Source of the DNA: Cryptomeria japonica
Lineage: Eukaryota; Streptophyta; Pinopsida; Cupressales; Cupressaceae
Direction of reading: 5' to 3'
Assembly: GCF_030272615.1 (NCBI RefSeq)
Contig: NC_081413.1
Coordinates: forward strand, 156,681,849 to 156,745,848
Length of the DNA: 64,000 nt
A model generated the notes under the pieces. The model made no database searches. It saw only the letters and a list, made by a program, of their open reading frames with translations, and had not been told where the DNA came from. Of the stretch, positions 32,599-44,375 are shown piece after piece. The translations under genes and the position numbers were made by a program. Positions within the stretch are counted from its first letter, which is position 1; every line of letters starts with the position of its first letter.

Positions 32599-33990
32599 GT
32601 GAAACCCAAGGAAGAAAAGGTAGAAAATAAAGTTGAGATACCATATGAGGTGCAACAAATCCTTGATAACTTCAAAGAAATAATCAGTGATGGTACACCT
32701 GCAGCCTTACCACCTCCTAGAGCCATTAGCCATCAAATTGATTTCATACCTGGAGCCTCTTTACCAAATAAGACAGCCTATAAGATGACCCCTGAACAAA
32801 ATTAAGAGGTAGCAAGAAAAATACAAGAACTCTTAGACCAAGGGCTGATTAGGAAAAGCATTAGTCCTTGTGCAGTACCTACAATGTTGGCACCTAAGAA
32901 GGGTGGAACATGGAGACTTTGCACAGATTCCAGAGCCATAAACAATATCACTATCAGGTACAGATTTTCCATACCCAGGATAGAGGATTTGATGGATTGT
33001 TTGGGGGGTGCACAGTATTTCAGTAAGATTGGCTTGAAGAGTGGTTACCATCAGATAAGAATCAAAGAGGGTGATGAATGGAAGACAACTTTCAAAATGA
33101 ATGAGGGTCTCTATGAGTGGCTTGTCATGCCATTTGGACCCTCTAATGCTCCCAGCACATTCATGAGACTCATGAATGAAGTTTTACATGATTTCATTGG
33201 GAAGTTTGTTGTTGTGTATTTAGATGATATTCTTATTTTTAGTAAAACTAAGGAAGAGCATCCGAAGCATTTAGCTATTGTTTTGAGACAGTTATCTGAT
33301 GAACAACTAACCATTAATCTAGAAAAATGTGATTTCTTGAAGCAAGAATTGGTCCATCTTGGTTTTGTTGTATCAAGAGGCAATCTAAAAATGGATCAAT
33401 CTAAAGTTGCATCAATAACCAGTTGGCCAACTCCAAAAACAACCGGTGATGTCAGAAGTTTCAATGGTTTGGCACAATTTTACAGAAAATTCATCAGGGG
33501 ATCCAGTGAGACTTGTGCTCCAATGTTAGACACCATCAAAGGGGGTGTAAAGGTAAAATTTTAGTGGACAGATGCAGCCAATAAGGGGTTTGAATTATTG
33601 AAAACCAAAGTAGCTACTCAATGAGTGCTCATTTTACCTAGATTTGATAAGCTTTTTGCTATTGAATGTGATGCTACTAATATTGTTGTAGGAGCTGTTT
33701 TAAGTTAGGAAAATAGACCAGTTGCATTCTTTAGTGAGAAGTTGAATGATGCCAAGAAAAAGTACTCTTCCTGTGATTTAGAACTCTATGCATTAGTATA
33801 GGCACTTAGGAAATAGAGACACTATCTTCTTCCTAAAGATTTTGTTGTATACACAGATAATCAGGCACTAAGTTTCTTGAACTAACAGGATAAACTGAAT
33901 CATAGGCATGTTAAATGGGTAGAGTACTTGCAAGCTTACACTTTTACTCTTAAACATAAGAAGGGCCAGTTGAATAAAGTAGCAGATGCT
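32599..33990 (+). pseudogene. Element E reverse transcriptase and RNase H
   Basis: RT landmarks: [34 protein letters not shown] (usually DLKSGYHQ, so the catalytic D of this block is changed to G), [16 protein letters not shown] and the intact box [13 protein letters not shown] (about 33213-33250). RNase H follows with ECDATNIVVGAVL and SYTDNQALSF-type VYTDNQALSF. At least seven in-frame stops, among them TAA 32803, TAG 33562, TAG near 33706 and 33800, several at former CAG codons. Confidence 0.9.
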
Positions 33991-35514
33991 TTGAGTAGAA
34001 GGTTGTTAATTGTTTATGAGATTCAAGTACAGAGCATTGGTATTGATAGTTTTAAAGATATGTATCCTACTGATGATGATTTTGTTGAAGCTTATAAAGT
34101 TTGTCAAGATTTTGAGAATAATTTCCATGGTGCATATGCTGATTTCACTTTGCAGGATGGTTTGTTATTCAGGGGAGGACAGTTATGTGTTCCAAAAGTT
34201 TCTATGAGGGAGAACCTCATTCAGGAGAAGCACAATGGGTTCTTATGTAGACATTTCGGTCTCAACGAGACCTTAGAGTTGGTTCAAAGGTTCTATTATT
34301 GGCCTAAGATGCAGAAAGACATTCGGAGGTATGTTGAGCAGTGTTTGGTATGTTAGAAGGCAAAAGGTAATTCATCCAATGCTGGTTTATATCAGCCTCT
34401 TCCCATTCCGCATAGGCCTTGGGATTGCATTAGTATGGATTTTGTGGTAGGATTACTTAGAACTCAAGCAGGATTTGATAGCATCTTTGTAGTAGTTGAC
34501 AGATTTAGCAAAATGGCTCATTTTATTCATTGTAAGACAACACATGATGCAAGTCATATTTCTTACTTCATTTTCAAAGAAGTTGTTAGAATACATGGTT
34601 TGCCTACTAGCATTGTTTCAGATAGGGATGTTAAGTTTCTTGGTCATTTCTGGAAAACATTGTGGAAGAGATTGGGTACTAATCTCTCTTTTGGTTCAGC
34701 TTATCATCCACAAACTGATGGCCAAATTGAAGTTGTGAATAGGTCTCTTGGAAACATGCTTAGGTGCTTGACAAAGGAATATGGGCAGAGTTGGGATCAG
34801 CTCATTCATCAAGCAGGATATGCCTACAATGATAGTGTCAATCGGTCTACGGGTAAAAGCCCTTTTGAAGTTGTTTATGGTATGCATCCAAGGGGTATAA
34901 TGGAATTGAGGGATATCACTAACTTGCAGCCTAAGAGTGGAACAACAGATGACATGGTTCAATCCATGAAGGAGGTTCATGAGCAAGTGAGAAAAGGTCT
35001 CCAAGATACCTCCCAAAAGGTCAAGGCAAGAGTGGATGCTACAAAGAGAGATGTTCAGTTTTCCATAGGAGATTATGTGATGGTTCATTTGAACAAGGCA
35101 AGGCTACAAAAGGGAGTTCCAAACAAACTTCAGATGAGGAGAATAGGCCCTTGCAAAATCTTGGCTAAGTATGGGTCTAATGCTTACAAAGTTGATTTGC
35201 CTACTGATGTTTCTTTGTCTCCCATTTTTAATGTTGCAGATTTGATTACTTTCAAAGGGAAGCCACTTGAAGAGATTCAAAGAGTTTTAGATGTTTCACA
35301 ATCCCTTTCTGATCTATCTCTCCCTACTCTTTCTATTCCCCAAGCAGAACAGGTTCTAGACTCCAGGATTCTCAAAAAGACAAGGAATCACACCTACATG
35401 GAGCATCTAATCAAATGGAAGGATAAGCCTATCTTAGAGGCCACATGGATACCTGAAACTAACTTTTATAATTTTGGCATCCTTTCTTCTTTTCTGCCTC
35501 AAGGAGTCACATGA
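33991..35514 (+). pseudogene. Element E integrase and chromodomain
   Basis: HHCC site (KHNGFLCRHFG...QCLVC, about 34228-34353), a TAG at 34354-34356, then a long open stretch 34435-35514 with all three catalytic residues present: D in SMDFVVG, D in VSDRDVKF and E in DGQIEVVNR. The C-terminus holds the GPCKILAKYGSNAYKVDLP block and a chromodomain (VLDSRIL...YMEHLIKWKDKP, about 35350-35440), ending TGA 35512-35514. The chromodomain is expected to guide insertion to heterochromatin. Confidence 0.92.
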
Positions 35515-35523
35515 CTTCTTTGT

Positions 35524-35536
35524 TTTTAGGGGAGTA
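35524..35536 (+). other. Polypurine tract of element E
   Basis: Purine-rich TTTTAGGGGAGTA immediately before the 3' LTR. Confidence 0.75.
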
Positions 35537-37684
35537 TGGTGCAGGAGCACCTAATTGAGCAAAACTCTCCTTTTTGAGTATTTAATGATTTCATGTTTGT
35601 AATGTCTTGTGTCAAGTTTATAATGTTGTTTTAGGTTGTTGTGTGTCTTTTCTAGTGGTTTTGATCTCATTTTGGGCTCGAGAGGTCAAGTTTTGCCTTT
35701 CAGGCTTTGAGTTGACAATTTTTGGCAAAAATGTGCAAAATTGCCAAAAAGGTCTTCTAATGCTTTCCAAAGCATTCAAAGATGTTTGATAAGTGTTTTT
35801 AAGCATTTATAAGTTGTTTAGACAAGTTGATAAGGTTAGAGTGTCAAAAATGTCTTTTGGAGCAAGAAATGTTGTCATTTGGGCTTGCCAAAGTTGTAAA
35901 AGTTGTCATTTTTGGGGTTTTTTAGCAAAATGCAGTTGTGGAAGCCTCATGTCCATATAGGGCTTGGTAACTAATTAGAAATTCTATAAAAATGCCTCCC
36001 TTTTCCTGGAGAAAGGTTGGTGATTGTATGAGCAAGAGGTTCCTAATAAAAGTCATGAAATTTTTGCTTTTATCACTGTTTTTTGCTTCTTTGGAGTAAC
36101 AGTCCGTACTGTAGCAATTTTGTTCATACTGTACCTTTTGGAAAGTGTGCATATTTGTTTCCTAATTCTGTTTAATCAATTTTTCCACTAGTTTTCTTTT
36201 TGCAAGTTGGAGAAATAAAAATATCTTTCATTATGTGTGCTCACTACCCTGTCAAGGGTTTGAGGTTCAAAAATGCCACCACTTGACTAATCCAGGTCTG
36301 GGATCCCACAAAATGGATTTAGTCAAGTTGGTACTCATGTATATAGTGTACATATGCTACCTGTTATGCCAAATTGTGTTTGGAAGAAGGATTTGAGTGA
36401 ATGCTAGGCAAGTATTGATTACTCGGTTAGTAGCATGATCAAAAACTCAAGATTTGCACCCAAAAGAAATTTGGAGTGAACAAATGTATGAGGCAGAGGT
36501 CTGGACGTATTTCCAAGGGTGTTGAGCATCATCTTGGTTTGTTAGAATAGCTTGTTCCTATTAAACATTCTCAATTTGTAAGCAAAACAATGAGCTCACT
36601 GTTTTTGTGAATTGTGTTTACCAAAATGTTCAAGGAATTCTTCAAAAGCATAATCCAAGCCTTGTAACTGTGAAGGCTATGTAATAGGAAACTTCTTTAG
36701 TATCTTGCATACCTCTATGAGGTATATTTTCTCTTCAAACTTCTTGTAATGCAGGTCCAAAGGTGTAGCAGCAGATGACTGGTAAAAGGGTAGTATTTTG
36801 ACAGTGACAGTGGCAGTTTTCACCACTTTTCTTAGTGTTTGCCAAGTGTTTCTTGTCTAAAAAAGGTATGGGAAGCTTTAATTGGTTGTGGAAGAGGTCT
36901 CCTAGCAGTGTGGGAGTTTGAAACAAGTTTGGTAGAGGGAATCCATGGTGGAAGCATCCAAACCCTCACTAAACCCTACTTTTAAGCCCATATTTGTGGA
37001 CAAACACTAAACCAGGTTGATGGAACCTAAAACCATAAAAATATCTTTTCTATGACATATCCAACACTATAAAAACAACTCCCATGGTCAAGAAGCCCAT
37101 CCTTGGGCAGGGTGAGCAAAATTTGGCCAATTAGGCCTCCACGGGCTAGTAGCCCTTTTGACTGCATAACACACACTTTACAAGAACCTGATTGCAAGGA
37201 GGACTTTGGGACTCACAGAGCTTGTGAAATCATCCTAGAATAATGAAACAAATGACATATAGGAGCTTGGGCAATGTGCCATCCCTTTTTGAGGTTTTGA
37301 CCCTTGGTTGGTGAGTTGAGTATGCCAAAGGCTATGGGCCTAAAACTAAGTTTGATTGTCAAACCTTGAGTAAATCTTGTTGCTCTATATGTCCTTGTTG
37401 GAGTCTCCTAAAGCACTCTAAAACAGTGAGTTGAATGCCAAAAGAATAGGGAGTGAGAATGTGTAGATGGGTGGAGTGAGAAATTGAAGAAAATTTGAGT
37501 AAGGGTGTGAGCTTTCACCAAGAAGGGAGGTTGATGGTGAAGACTTGTAGAGAGACCTATTAAGTGTAACTAAACTTGTAATTGCAAACATCTGGAGCAG
37601 ACACAAACAATACCTCTTGTTTCCTTTTATGGCCTTTTGACTCAAATTGGCCTTTTGAGCACTTACCTAGCAACCTCCCTATCA
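35537..37684 (+). repeat. 3' LTR of element E
   Basis: 2148 bp, same ends as the partner at 28751. Contains a TATA-like CTATAAAAAT at 35984-35993 and an extra about 20-bp segment near 37640 (CTCAAATTGGCCTTTTGA) that is a short local duplication. Confidence 0.93.
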
Positions 37685-39349
37685 TCTAGATTCTCAATCT
37701 TTTTAGGAACTAAGGCAAAACACACATTCTCATGTCTCAATCTATCCAAAAATTTCCTTCCATCCACCAAATAGATTCTAGCTTTCGTACAGACTTCACT
37801 CTTCAAAGGTTATTCCAAGTGAAAGAAGGTTTGCTTCATCCCATTGGCCATAATAGTGTATGTATTTTTCCTCCCATCATGTATTGCCTGTCTATCAAAC
37901 TGCCAAGGTCCACCCAACAAAAGGTGACAAATGTCCATAGGCATAATATCATACAAGACTTTATCATGATAATTCCCAAATTTCAATTTCACCAAACATT
38001 GCTCACTTACTAACAACTTATGATCATCCTGAATCCATGCTATTTGATAAGGCTTAGGGTGTTTCAATCTTTCCAAATTTAACTTATTCACTATCTCTTC
38101 TGAAACAAGATTTTTTGAACTACCACTATCAATGATAACTTTACAACACTTACTGGATACCTTACATCTGGTCTTGAACAAATTCTTCATCTGCAAGGGC
38201 TCTTCATCTCTCCCGCTATGACACAAAGCTCTCCTCATCATCAACAGTTTTCCATCTTCTGGTTTATTAGCTGATCTGGTGGGGTTTTCTTCCACCACTG
38301 TTGTTCTTTCGGTATTCTCCATCTTCTTACACTCGAAAGCATGATTTCCTTCTCCTCCACACATATAGCTAATTCCTCTAAACACTCTCTTGTCTTGTCT
38401 TCTATCATCTTTTCCAAAATTCTCATTCCGGTAGCCATCCGGTTCTCTCCTCCAGAAGAAATTTCTATCATTCCTATTTGAATTGTCTTCTTTGCTCACT
38501 TCCTTGTCCTTGTTATGATCCGTACAGGTTCCTCTACGTTCGTACTTTTGGAATATCCTCTTCCTCCTTGAAATATTCCTCTTCGAAACCATCCACCTCT
38601 GCTCATGTCTTTTGTTTAGCTTCTCTTATGCTTTCAGGGCATACTGGTAAGCTTCTTCAAAACTCTGCAATTTGATCAAACTGAGTCCATCTTGTATAGA
38701 CACCCGCAATCCATTCAAATATCTTGCAACTTGTTCAACTTCATCATCAACATGTTCGGATATGATATTCAACTCGTAAAATGCCTCGGTGTACTCCTTC
38801 ACACTAGATTCCTTCTGTCTCAAATTCTACAACTTCTGGAACAAACTTACTTGATAATCCAATGGCATAAATTTTGATATCAACTTAGCAACCATCCGAT
38901 CCCATGTCTTGATCTTCTCTTTACCTCTTCTCTATCTATCGACCTGCAAATGCTCCTACCAAAGAGATGCATGACCTTTATTTCACCTTTCTTTCTTCTG
39001 GGGTATTTTCAAAATCAAAATATTTCTCCATCTCCAAGTTCCAATCCATCAATTCATCTGAATCCAATTTTCCATCATATTCCGGTAAGGTAAAATGAGG
39101 TTTAGTATTCGCCCTATTCAAAACCCTCAAAAACCTTTCCTCATCCGGATCAACCATCGATGGGTGTACTTGTTCTACCGAGGCTTCTTCTCCTTCATCT
39201 TCACTTACATCTTCAATATGTTGGCCTCTTCTATAGGCTATCTCAATGGCTTCCAACTAGGCTGCTATTCCTTGCAACATTTCCATCACAACAGGGTTTG
39301 AATTCCCACGCGCTCCACCATTCCTATTTCCTCTTCGCGTCATCTTCAT
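37685..39349 (-). pseudogene. gag: Element D gag and protease
   Basis: Read right to left. Probable ATG at 39349 with MKMTRRGNRNGGARG, an in-frame TAG soon after, then DEERFLRVLNRANTKPHF and LMDWNLEMEKYF of the Gag core. After a frame change comes SVKEYTEAFYEL. The zinc knuckle reads SYMCGGEGNHAFEC, so its first Cys has become Ser. The protease has active site VIIDSGSSKNLV (about 38140-38105) and CHLLLGGPWQFD. The copy is cut at 37685 by element E. Confidence 0.88.
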
Positions 39350-39438
39350 GCAACTCCTCTGTAGCTGCAGGTCGGATCCATAGTCCGCCACCCTACAACA
39401 AAATTCTCAGGACAACATAATCTCCATAATGAAAGCTT

Positions 39439-39450
39439 GCTCTAATACCA
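39439..39450 (-). other. Primer-binding site of element D
   Basis: On the minus strand TGGTATTAGAGC, two bases after the LTR end. One mismatch from the initiator tRNA-Met complement TGGTATCAGAGC. Confidence 0.9.
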
Positions 39451-39452
39451 CT

Positions 39453-40232
39453 TGGTGCAGTCACCGGTTGGGAGAGACCTCAAAGAGATCAATCCAGACC
39501 AGTCAGCAAGAGTAAACACAATGGAAACACAAGGACATGATGGAGGCAATGCAAAACATATTGAATTATATCATGAAAACTGATTACAACCAACCGGTAA
39601 CAATCGGGTTACAATAACTGGCTCACAAGCCTGCTAAAACATGCTCATATACAAAACAGGTCACAACCGGGTCCTCAAACTTAAGATTTTCGCTTCTATT
39701 TTCTGTCTAACTCCTTCGATCCATTCTAATGCTCTATTACAATTATTTATATGATCCAAGGGTTTGATTGGCCCAGAAAGGGATCAAAACCCGAAGAACA
39801 AGACCTAACATGTAAAACCAACAAGGTCGGCCTCCGACAAATAAAATCCTCCGAAAAATCCAAAGGACGAAGTGAGACTTGAAGGGAAGGCCAGCCACAT
39901 GCCAAGGAACAATGGAATCAACACTCAAGGCTCCACAAGCTACAGAAAGGATCTGGTAGATCACCAATGCAAATAGGTCCAGGCAACCAGTAACATAAAA
40001 CTGTCTCGAAAACTGGTAGCGATAACTTACCGGAAAATGATCCAAATGCTCTGTGGTTTGGGAAGAAGGAAGATGATCAAGTCTTAAAGAAAAATCCAAC
40101 TCCACAGGTTCCGGTGAGCCAGATTTGGGAAACACAGAAAGAAATGTTGAAACTGGAAACAAAAAGCAAAACATAAAGGAAATAGTTTTGGTTGATGCAA
40201 GATTGTCATGAACCAGGGATGCTCCTGCATCA
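39453..40232 (-). repeat. 5' LTR of element D
   Basis: 780 bp, partner of 25075-25856. On the minus strand it starts TGATGCAGGAGCATCCC and ends GGTGACTGCACCA. Minus-strand TATA-like CATATAAATA at 39743-39752. Confidence 0.92.
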
Positions 40233-40237
40233 GGGAA
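40233..40237. other. Target-site duplication, right, element D
   Basis: GGGAA, matching 25070-25074. Confidence 0.88.
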
Positions 40238-42378
40238 GGTGTTGAAGGTTGTTGAGTTATTGCAAGTGAATAATAAAATATGTTCCAAAAGGATCGTAGA
40301 GTTTGCTACAGGTGTGAAGAGGAATCTTATGGTGTAAAAGATCAAAGTGTAATGTGAAGCTTGTGAAGGTGAGCTAGTCTTGAAATCTTGAATAGTGTTT
40401 TGTTTCATTAAAGAATATTGAAAAGATGCCTCTACAAAAAAGAAATCTCATAGTTCAACTACGTGTTGAAATGAGGAATGAGATGAGGAACTTAGTTGTT
40501 GGGTTAAGAAGCAATGCAAATAATATTGAGGACCATGTTAGTGAAGAGGAGAGTGATGTAGATGAAAGTGATGGGGACAATGAACAACTAGAGGATGTTG
40601 GAAAAGAGAGATTTTGAGAGCATTTATTAGGATAACAAAGAGAAATCGATGGATGTGCCTAAATTTTTTAAACATTAAATTTTATTGATTTAATAGAAAT
40701 TATTGGAGATATAGAGGAATATTTAGATTTGGAGGAGATTAAAGACCCACAAAGGGTGAAGTTAGCATCAACAAAACTCAAGGGTCACACTACCCTATGG
40801 TGGAAAGAGTTGCAAGAGAGAGGGTGGTGAATGGAGATACAAGAATAACAAGGTGGAATTAGATGGTGGCTAGATTAAAAAGCCAAGTTCATCCTTGAAA
40901 ATTATGAATTGGAGTTATTCTGAAAGCTACAAAATCTAAAATAGAAAGACACAAGTTTAAAGGAGTATATATATGAGTTCTCTAAGCTGGTGATAAGATC
41001 AAGGGACAATGATAGATGGATAGAGAAAAGGTGACCAGGTACATGAGTTGATGATGTTGAATATTATCAAGTTGAAGATGCAAACCAATATGGATTGAAA
41101 GTAGAGGAGAAGATATTGAGAGGGCAATAGAATAATTTTAGAAGTAGAGAGAGATTTGTAGAAAATAAAGGACATGCGAGAAGAAACAAAAGAAAAAAAA
41201 AATCAGAGGAAGAAACCAATCCTAAGTGAGGTATAGAAGTAGGATAAAACACAAAAGAAATACAATATTTCGTAGGAGGACATGGTAGTAGTAGCAAGGG
41301 ATTTTTTTATGTTTCTAATCTGGAGAAGTTGGTCATTGAGCAAATGAGTGTTTGTAGATGAAAGAGGGTAGAAAGAATAGTACAAAAAGAAACACCCTGT
41401 CACAATGAGATAAAGAAAGTTTGGCATCACCAAAAGATGAGGAGTCGAAGGAAGGTGAATCCCTTACTTTACGAGAGTGCTAGTGAAACCAAATAAAGGA
41501 AAAGATGGTCCATCTTAGGGAAGGCTTCTCTTACAAACTTTGTGCATATTCAAAGGTAAGTATTGTGAGGTTATAGTGGCTAGTGGTATGACATATAACC
41601 TAGTTTCAGAGGAGATGGTAGAAAAGAAAGGTTTGAAAAAGAGTAAACATCCAAAGCCATATAAGGTTTCTTGGTTCAAAGGGAAAATGAATTGGTAGTT
41701 AATAGCAATGTCTTGTTAGTTTTCATGTTAAGTCATAATGATGTCAAAGTGTTGTGTGATGTAATGTCAATGAATTATTTTCATGTGTTTTTGGGAAGAC
41801 CGAGGCAGTTTTATAAATAATCCATTTATGATTTCAAGAATAATGTGTATGCTATCAAGAAGGATGGGCAAAAATATGTTTTGAAGTCCTTGAATGAAAA
41901 AGAGAAACCGATAAAATAATTAGTGCCATATTTTGTCATAGTGTAGAAAAGTAGTCTATGAGTGAGGTCGAAAGAGACAATGAGAATAGCTCCATGAAGG
42001 CGTCTAAGGTGTAGTTACAATTAGAAAGAGTGGACAACATACAAGTTTTATGCAACAACAACATATAGGAAAAGAGAACATTGGATAAAATGTAGGTAAT
42101 TGTTAGAAGGATGGAGGTTTAAAGATGACATATCCCAAGATATAGTTGTAAAGCTACATATTTTCAAATAAAGACCATGAAGTATCTTTGCAAAATATAG
42201 TAAGTAGTAATAGACTATGTGTTGAGGATGTAAAAGAATATCTAAAGAGGAGAAGCAGAAAGGTCCTCATGAGCAAAGAGCAAATGTGGATCAATAATGA
42301 ACATGGGATTACCATCCCATGCACTTTCAAATGTCCTTGAGTTTTCAACTTATGAAATATTTCCTTACTCAAGGTGTT
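40238..42378 (+). pseudogene. Element F: degenerate Ty3/gypsy gag-protease remnant
   Basis: A gag-like start at 40426 (MPLQKRNLIVQLRVEM, acidic EEESDVDESDGDNEQ) is followed by a decayed Gag core (TLWWKELQ at about 40795-40820). Further on is a protease-like segment (ASGMTYNLVSEEMV at about 41580-41620, with D of the D-S-G site changed to A, then MNYFHVFLGRPRQFY at about 41770-41815). Many stops and frameshifts. No RT or integrase. About 190 bp of leader separate gag from D's right target duplication, so D inserted near the 5' part of F or beside it. Confidence 0.65.
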
Positions 42379-42418
42379 TGATGCGGGAGCATTTGGGTTC
42401 ACAAGTGATCCTGCATCA
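42379..42418. repeat. 40-bp inverted-end segment resembling two LTR termini
   Basis: TGATGCGGGAGCA at the left and GATCCTGCATCA at the right are near-perfect inverted copies, and both resemble the start of element D's LTR (TGATGCAGGAGCATCC). It may be the remains of a much-deleted LTR of element F or of head-to-head LTR ends. Confidence 0.4.
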
Positions 42419-43885
42419 ACCAAAAAGGTTTCCATGAGTCACAAGTGTTTGATTTTCTTTTAGTTTGGTTTTGATGATTTTCCTCAAAAAAAATATTCAA
42501 GTTCAAATGTCTCAGTTAATGTATCATCAACTCAAAGAACTTAATGGGTTCTTACAATTCAAATTTTCGTGAAGTTTGAAGTACTTCGACAAAATCAAAG
42601 GTTCACGAACTCCTTGATTTTCCTGAAGCAATTTTTTCTTAAATTCTAGATTGGTAAAAATGTGGTCGTTCCAAAGTGACATTTGAAACATATTCTCTAT
42701 TGCCTCATTACCCTTTCACTATGGACAACAAATTTTTGTGTACAATTGTTTCAATACTTGTGCACAAATATTTCTATAAATTTGCACAATTGATCTAATT
42801 TCTAACTGTCGTCTATTTTCCATACAAAACAACACTTAATCAAAAACATAATATCTGCAAATCACAACAGATTTTTTTATGATTTCTACTGGTTCAATCC
42901 TCTCAATCTGCCTTGTTAATGATGCTATAAGCAAATAAAATCTATTTAAAAACAATTATATTATACAAATTTTTGTTTTTACAAATGTATTGTTTTATAT
43001 GAAAAATAACCATTGCCTTTCCCTTAGGCTCCCAATACCAACAAATAGGAAAAAACAATAATAAAGATCGTTCTTTTGGTTTAAATGGTAAAATACCTTC
43101 AGGTTTTCAATTGGCCGCCTTCTGCAATCTGTACTGTAATTCATCTATTTATTGTATTATATACTGACAAAAATAATGTTTTCCAGGATACAGCCAAAAG
43201 TTGCCTTAAATTCAAAGACCAGCATTCGTCATGATTGAGAATGTTTAGTATTATTGCTCCTGTACACTGGACGCTAAAGACGCGTAAAACCTGCTGAAAT
43301 CTTAGTCCTTAACGCTGTGGGACATGAAATCTAGTGTAAATACATCATCTGTCTTGTCAAGATTCGAACATGGGTTGCTCTGTCAAAAGAAGCGCAGAAC
43401 TGAACAGTCCTGAACACGGAAAGATTATTCTTTTACCTTTTGGGGCGATGGGAACAGTTTATTGAGCTGGGTTAACTTTCGTGCAGGTACCGTCCTGTCC
43501 ACCATTATTCCTGTGTCGTCCCTTAGCAGGCACGCACATGACTAATATGGACTTGCGTCAGATCCAAAATAAATTAAAAATGTCAGTTAGCGGATGGAAA
43601 TCGATGGTACACATTATTCAATCCACTTGTTTATGGGCATTAGGTTTGAGGTTCGAATCACATGGGAGGAGGTTCTTCATTTATGGTTTTATCCATTGGG
43701 TTTATATGGGTTTTTGTTAGGTATGGAGGTTTGAAGAGTAGTTATAGCAAGCAATTGTATCTTGGTGTGCAATGGGCATGCTAAAGAGAACCAAACATAA
43801 TTGAAATAAAATCTTTAAATAAAGAAGATAATTGGAATCCATTACCAATGGGGTCATGTTATGTTTGCAATAGTGAGAGAGGGAG
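42419..43885. other. Unassigned non-coding stretch
   Basis: AT-rich single-copy-looking DNA. Short open frames (such as 43481-43720) have no recognisable features. I see no RNA gene or element boundary in it. Confidence 0.5.
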
Positions 43886-43891
43886 AGAGAT

Positions 43892-43938
43892 GGATAAATG
43901 AAGAGAGTGAGACATGTCTAGAGGTAGGGGGGAGAGGA

Positions 43939-43994
<56 letters not shown>

Positions 43995-44330
43995 ATAAAT
44001 GAAGAGAGTGAGACATGTCTAGAGGTAGGGGGGAGAGGAAGATATATATATATATATATATATATATGGATAAATGAAGAGAGTGAGACATGTCTAGAGG
44101 TAGGGGGGAGAGGAAGATATATATGGAGATGGAGAAGTAGAGGAAGAGATAAAGGGAGAGAGGAGAGAGGGACAAGTAAAGGACGAGATAAACATATAGA
44201 GGGGGATGTAAAGAGGCAAAGAGATATAGAAGAAGAGTTCTAGAAAGAAGGAGAGGGAGAGGGACACAGGGTGGTATATGGATGGGTGAAGAGAGTGAGA
44301 TATGCCTAGAGATAAGGGAGAAAGGAAGAT
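43892..44330 (+). repeat. Composite minisatellite with (TA)n tracts
   Basis: A 48-bp purine-rich unit beginning GGATAAATGAAGAGAGTGAG occurs at about 43892, 43993 and 44068, each followed by AAGATATAT and a (TA)n tract of different length (about 50, 26 and 6 bp). A degenerate copy starts at about 44280. GA-rich DNA lies between. Confidence 0.92.
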
Positions 44331-44350
44331 AGAGCGAGAGAGGAAGAGGG

Positions 44351-44375
44351 ACACACACACACACACACACACACA
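44351..44375 (+). repeat. (AC)n microsatellite
   Basis: About 12 AC units at the end of the GA-rich block. Confidence 0.95.

Larger units (their letters stand above)
28751..37684 (+). mobile_element. Element E: chromovirus inserted in element D
   Basis: 8.9 kb, LTRs of 2125 and 2148 bp, primer-binding site for initiator tRNA-Met, gag, protease, RT, RNase H, integrase, chromodomain. Flanks TCCAG (28746-28750) and TCTAG (37685-37689) fit a target duplication with one C-to-T change. It lies opposite to D, and D's gene order resumes on both sides. E is therefore younger than D, yet it carries many stops. Confidence 0.92.
25075..40232 (-). mobile_element. Element D: chromovirus on the minus strand, split by element E
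   Basis: Two LTRs of about 780 bp (25075-25856 and 39453-40232) with an exact GGGAA duplication outside. The primer-binding site is at 39439-39450 and the genes run right to left: gag, protease, RT, RNase H, integrase, chromodomain. Element E (8.9 kb) sits inside, between protease and RT, so D itself is about 6.2 kb. The LTRs differ much more than those of A, consistent with an older insertion. Confidence 0.92.

Noticed and set aside
43914-44372. Frames across the TA/GA repeats on both strands
   Set aside because: Products are IYIYIY or SLSLSP runs produced by the microsatellites.
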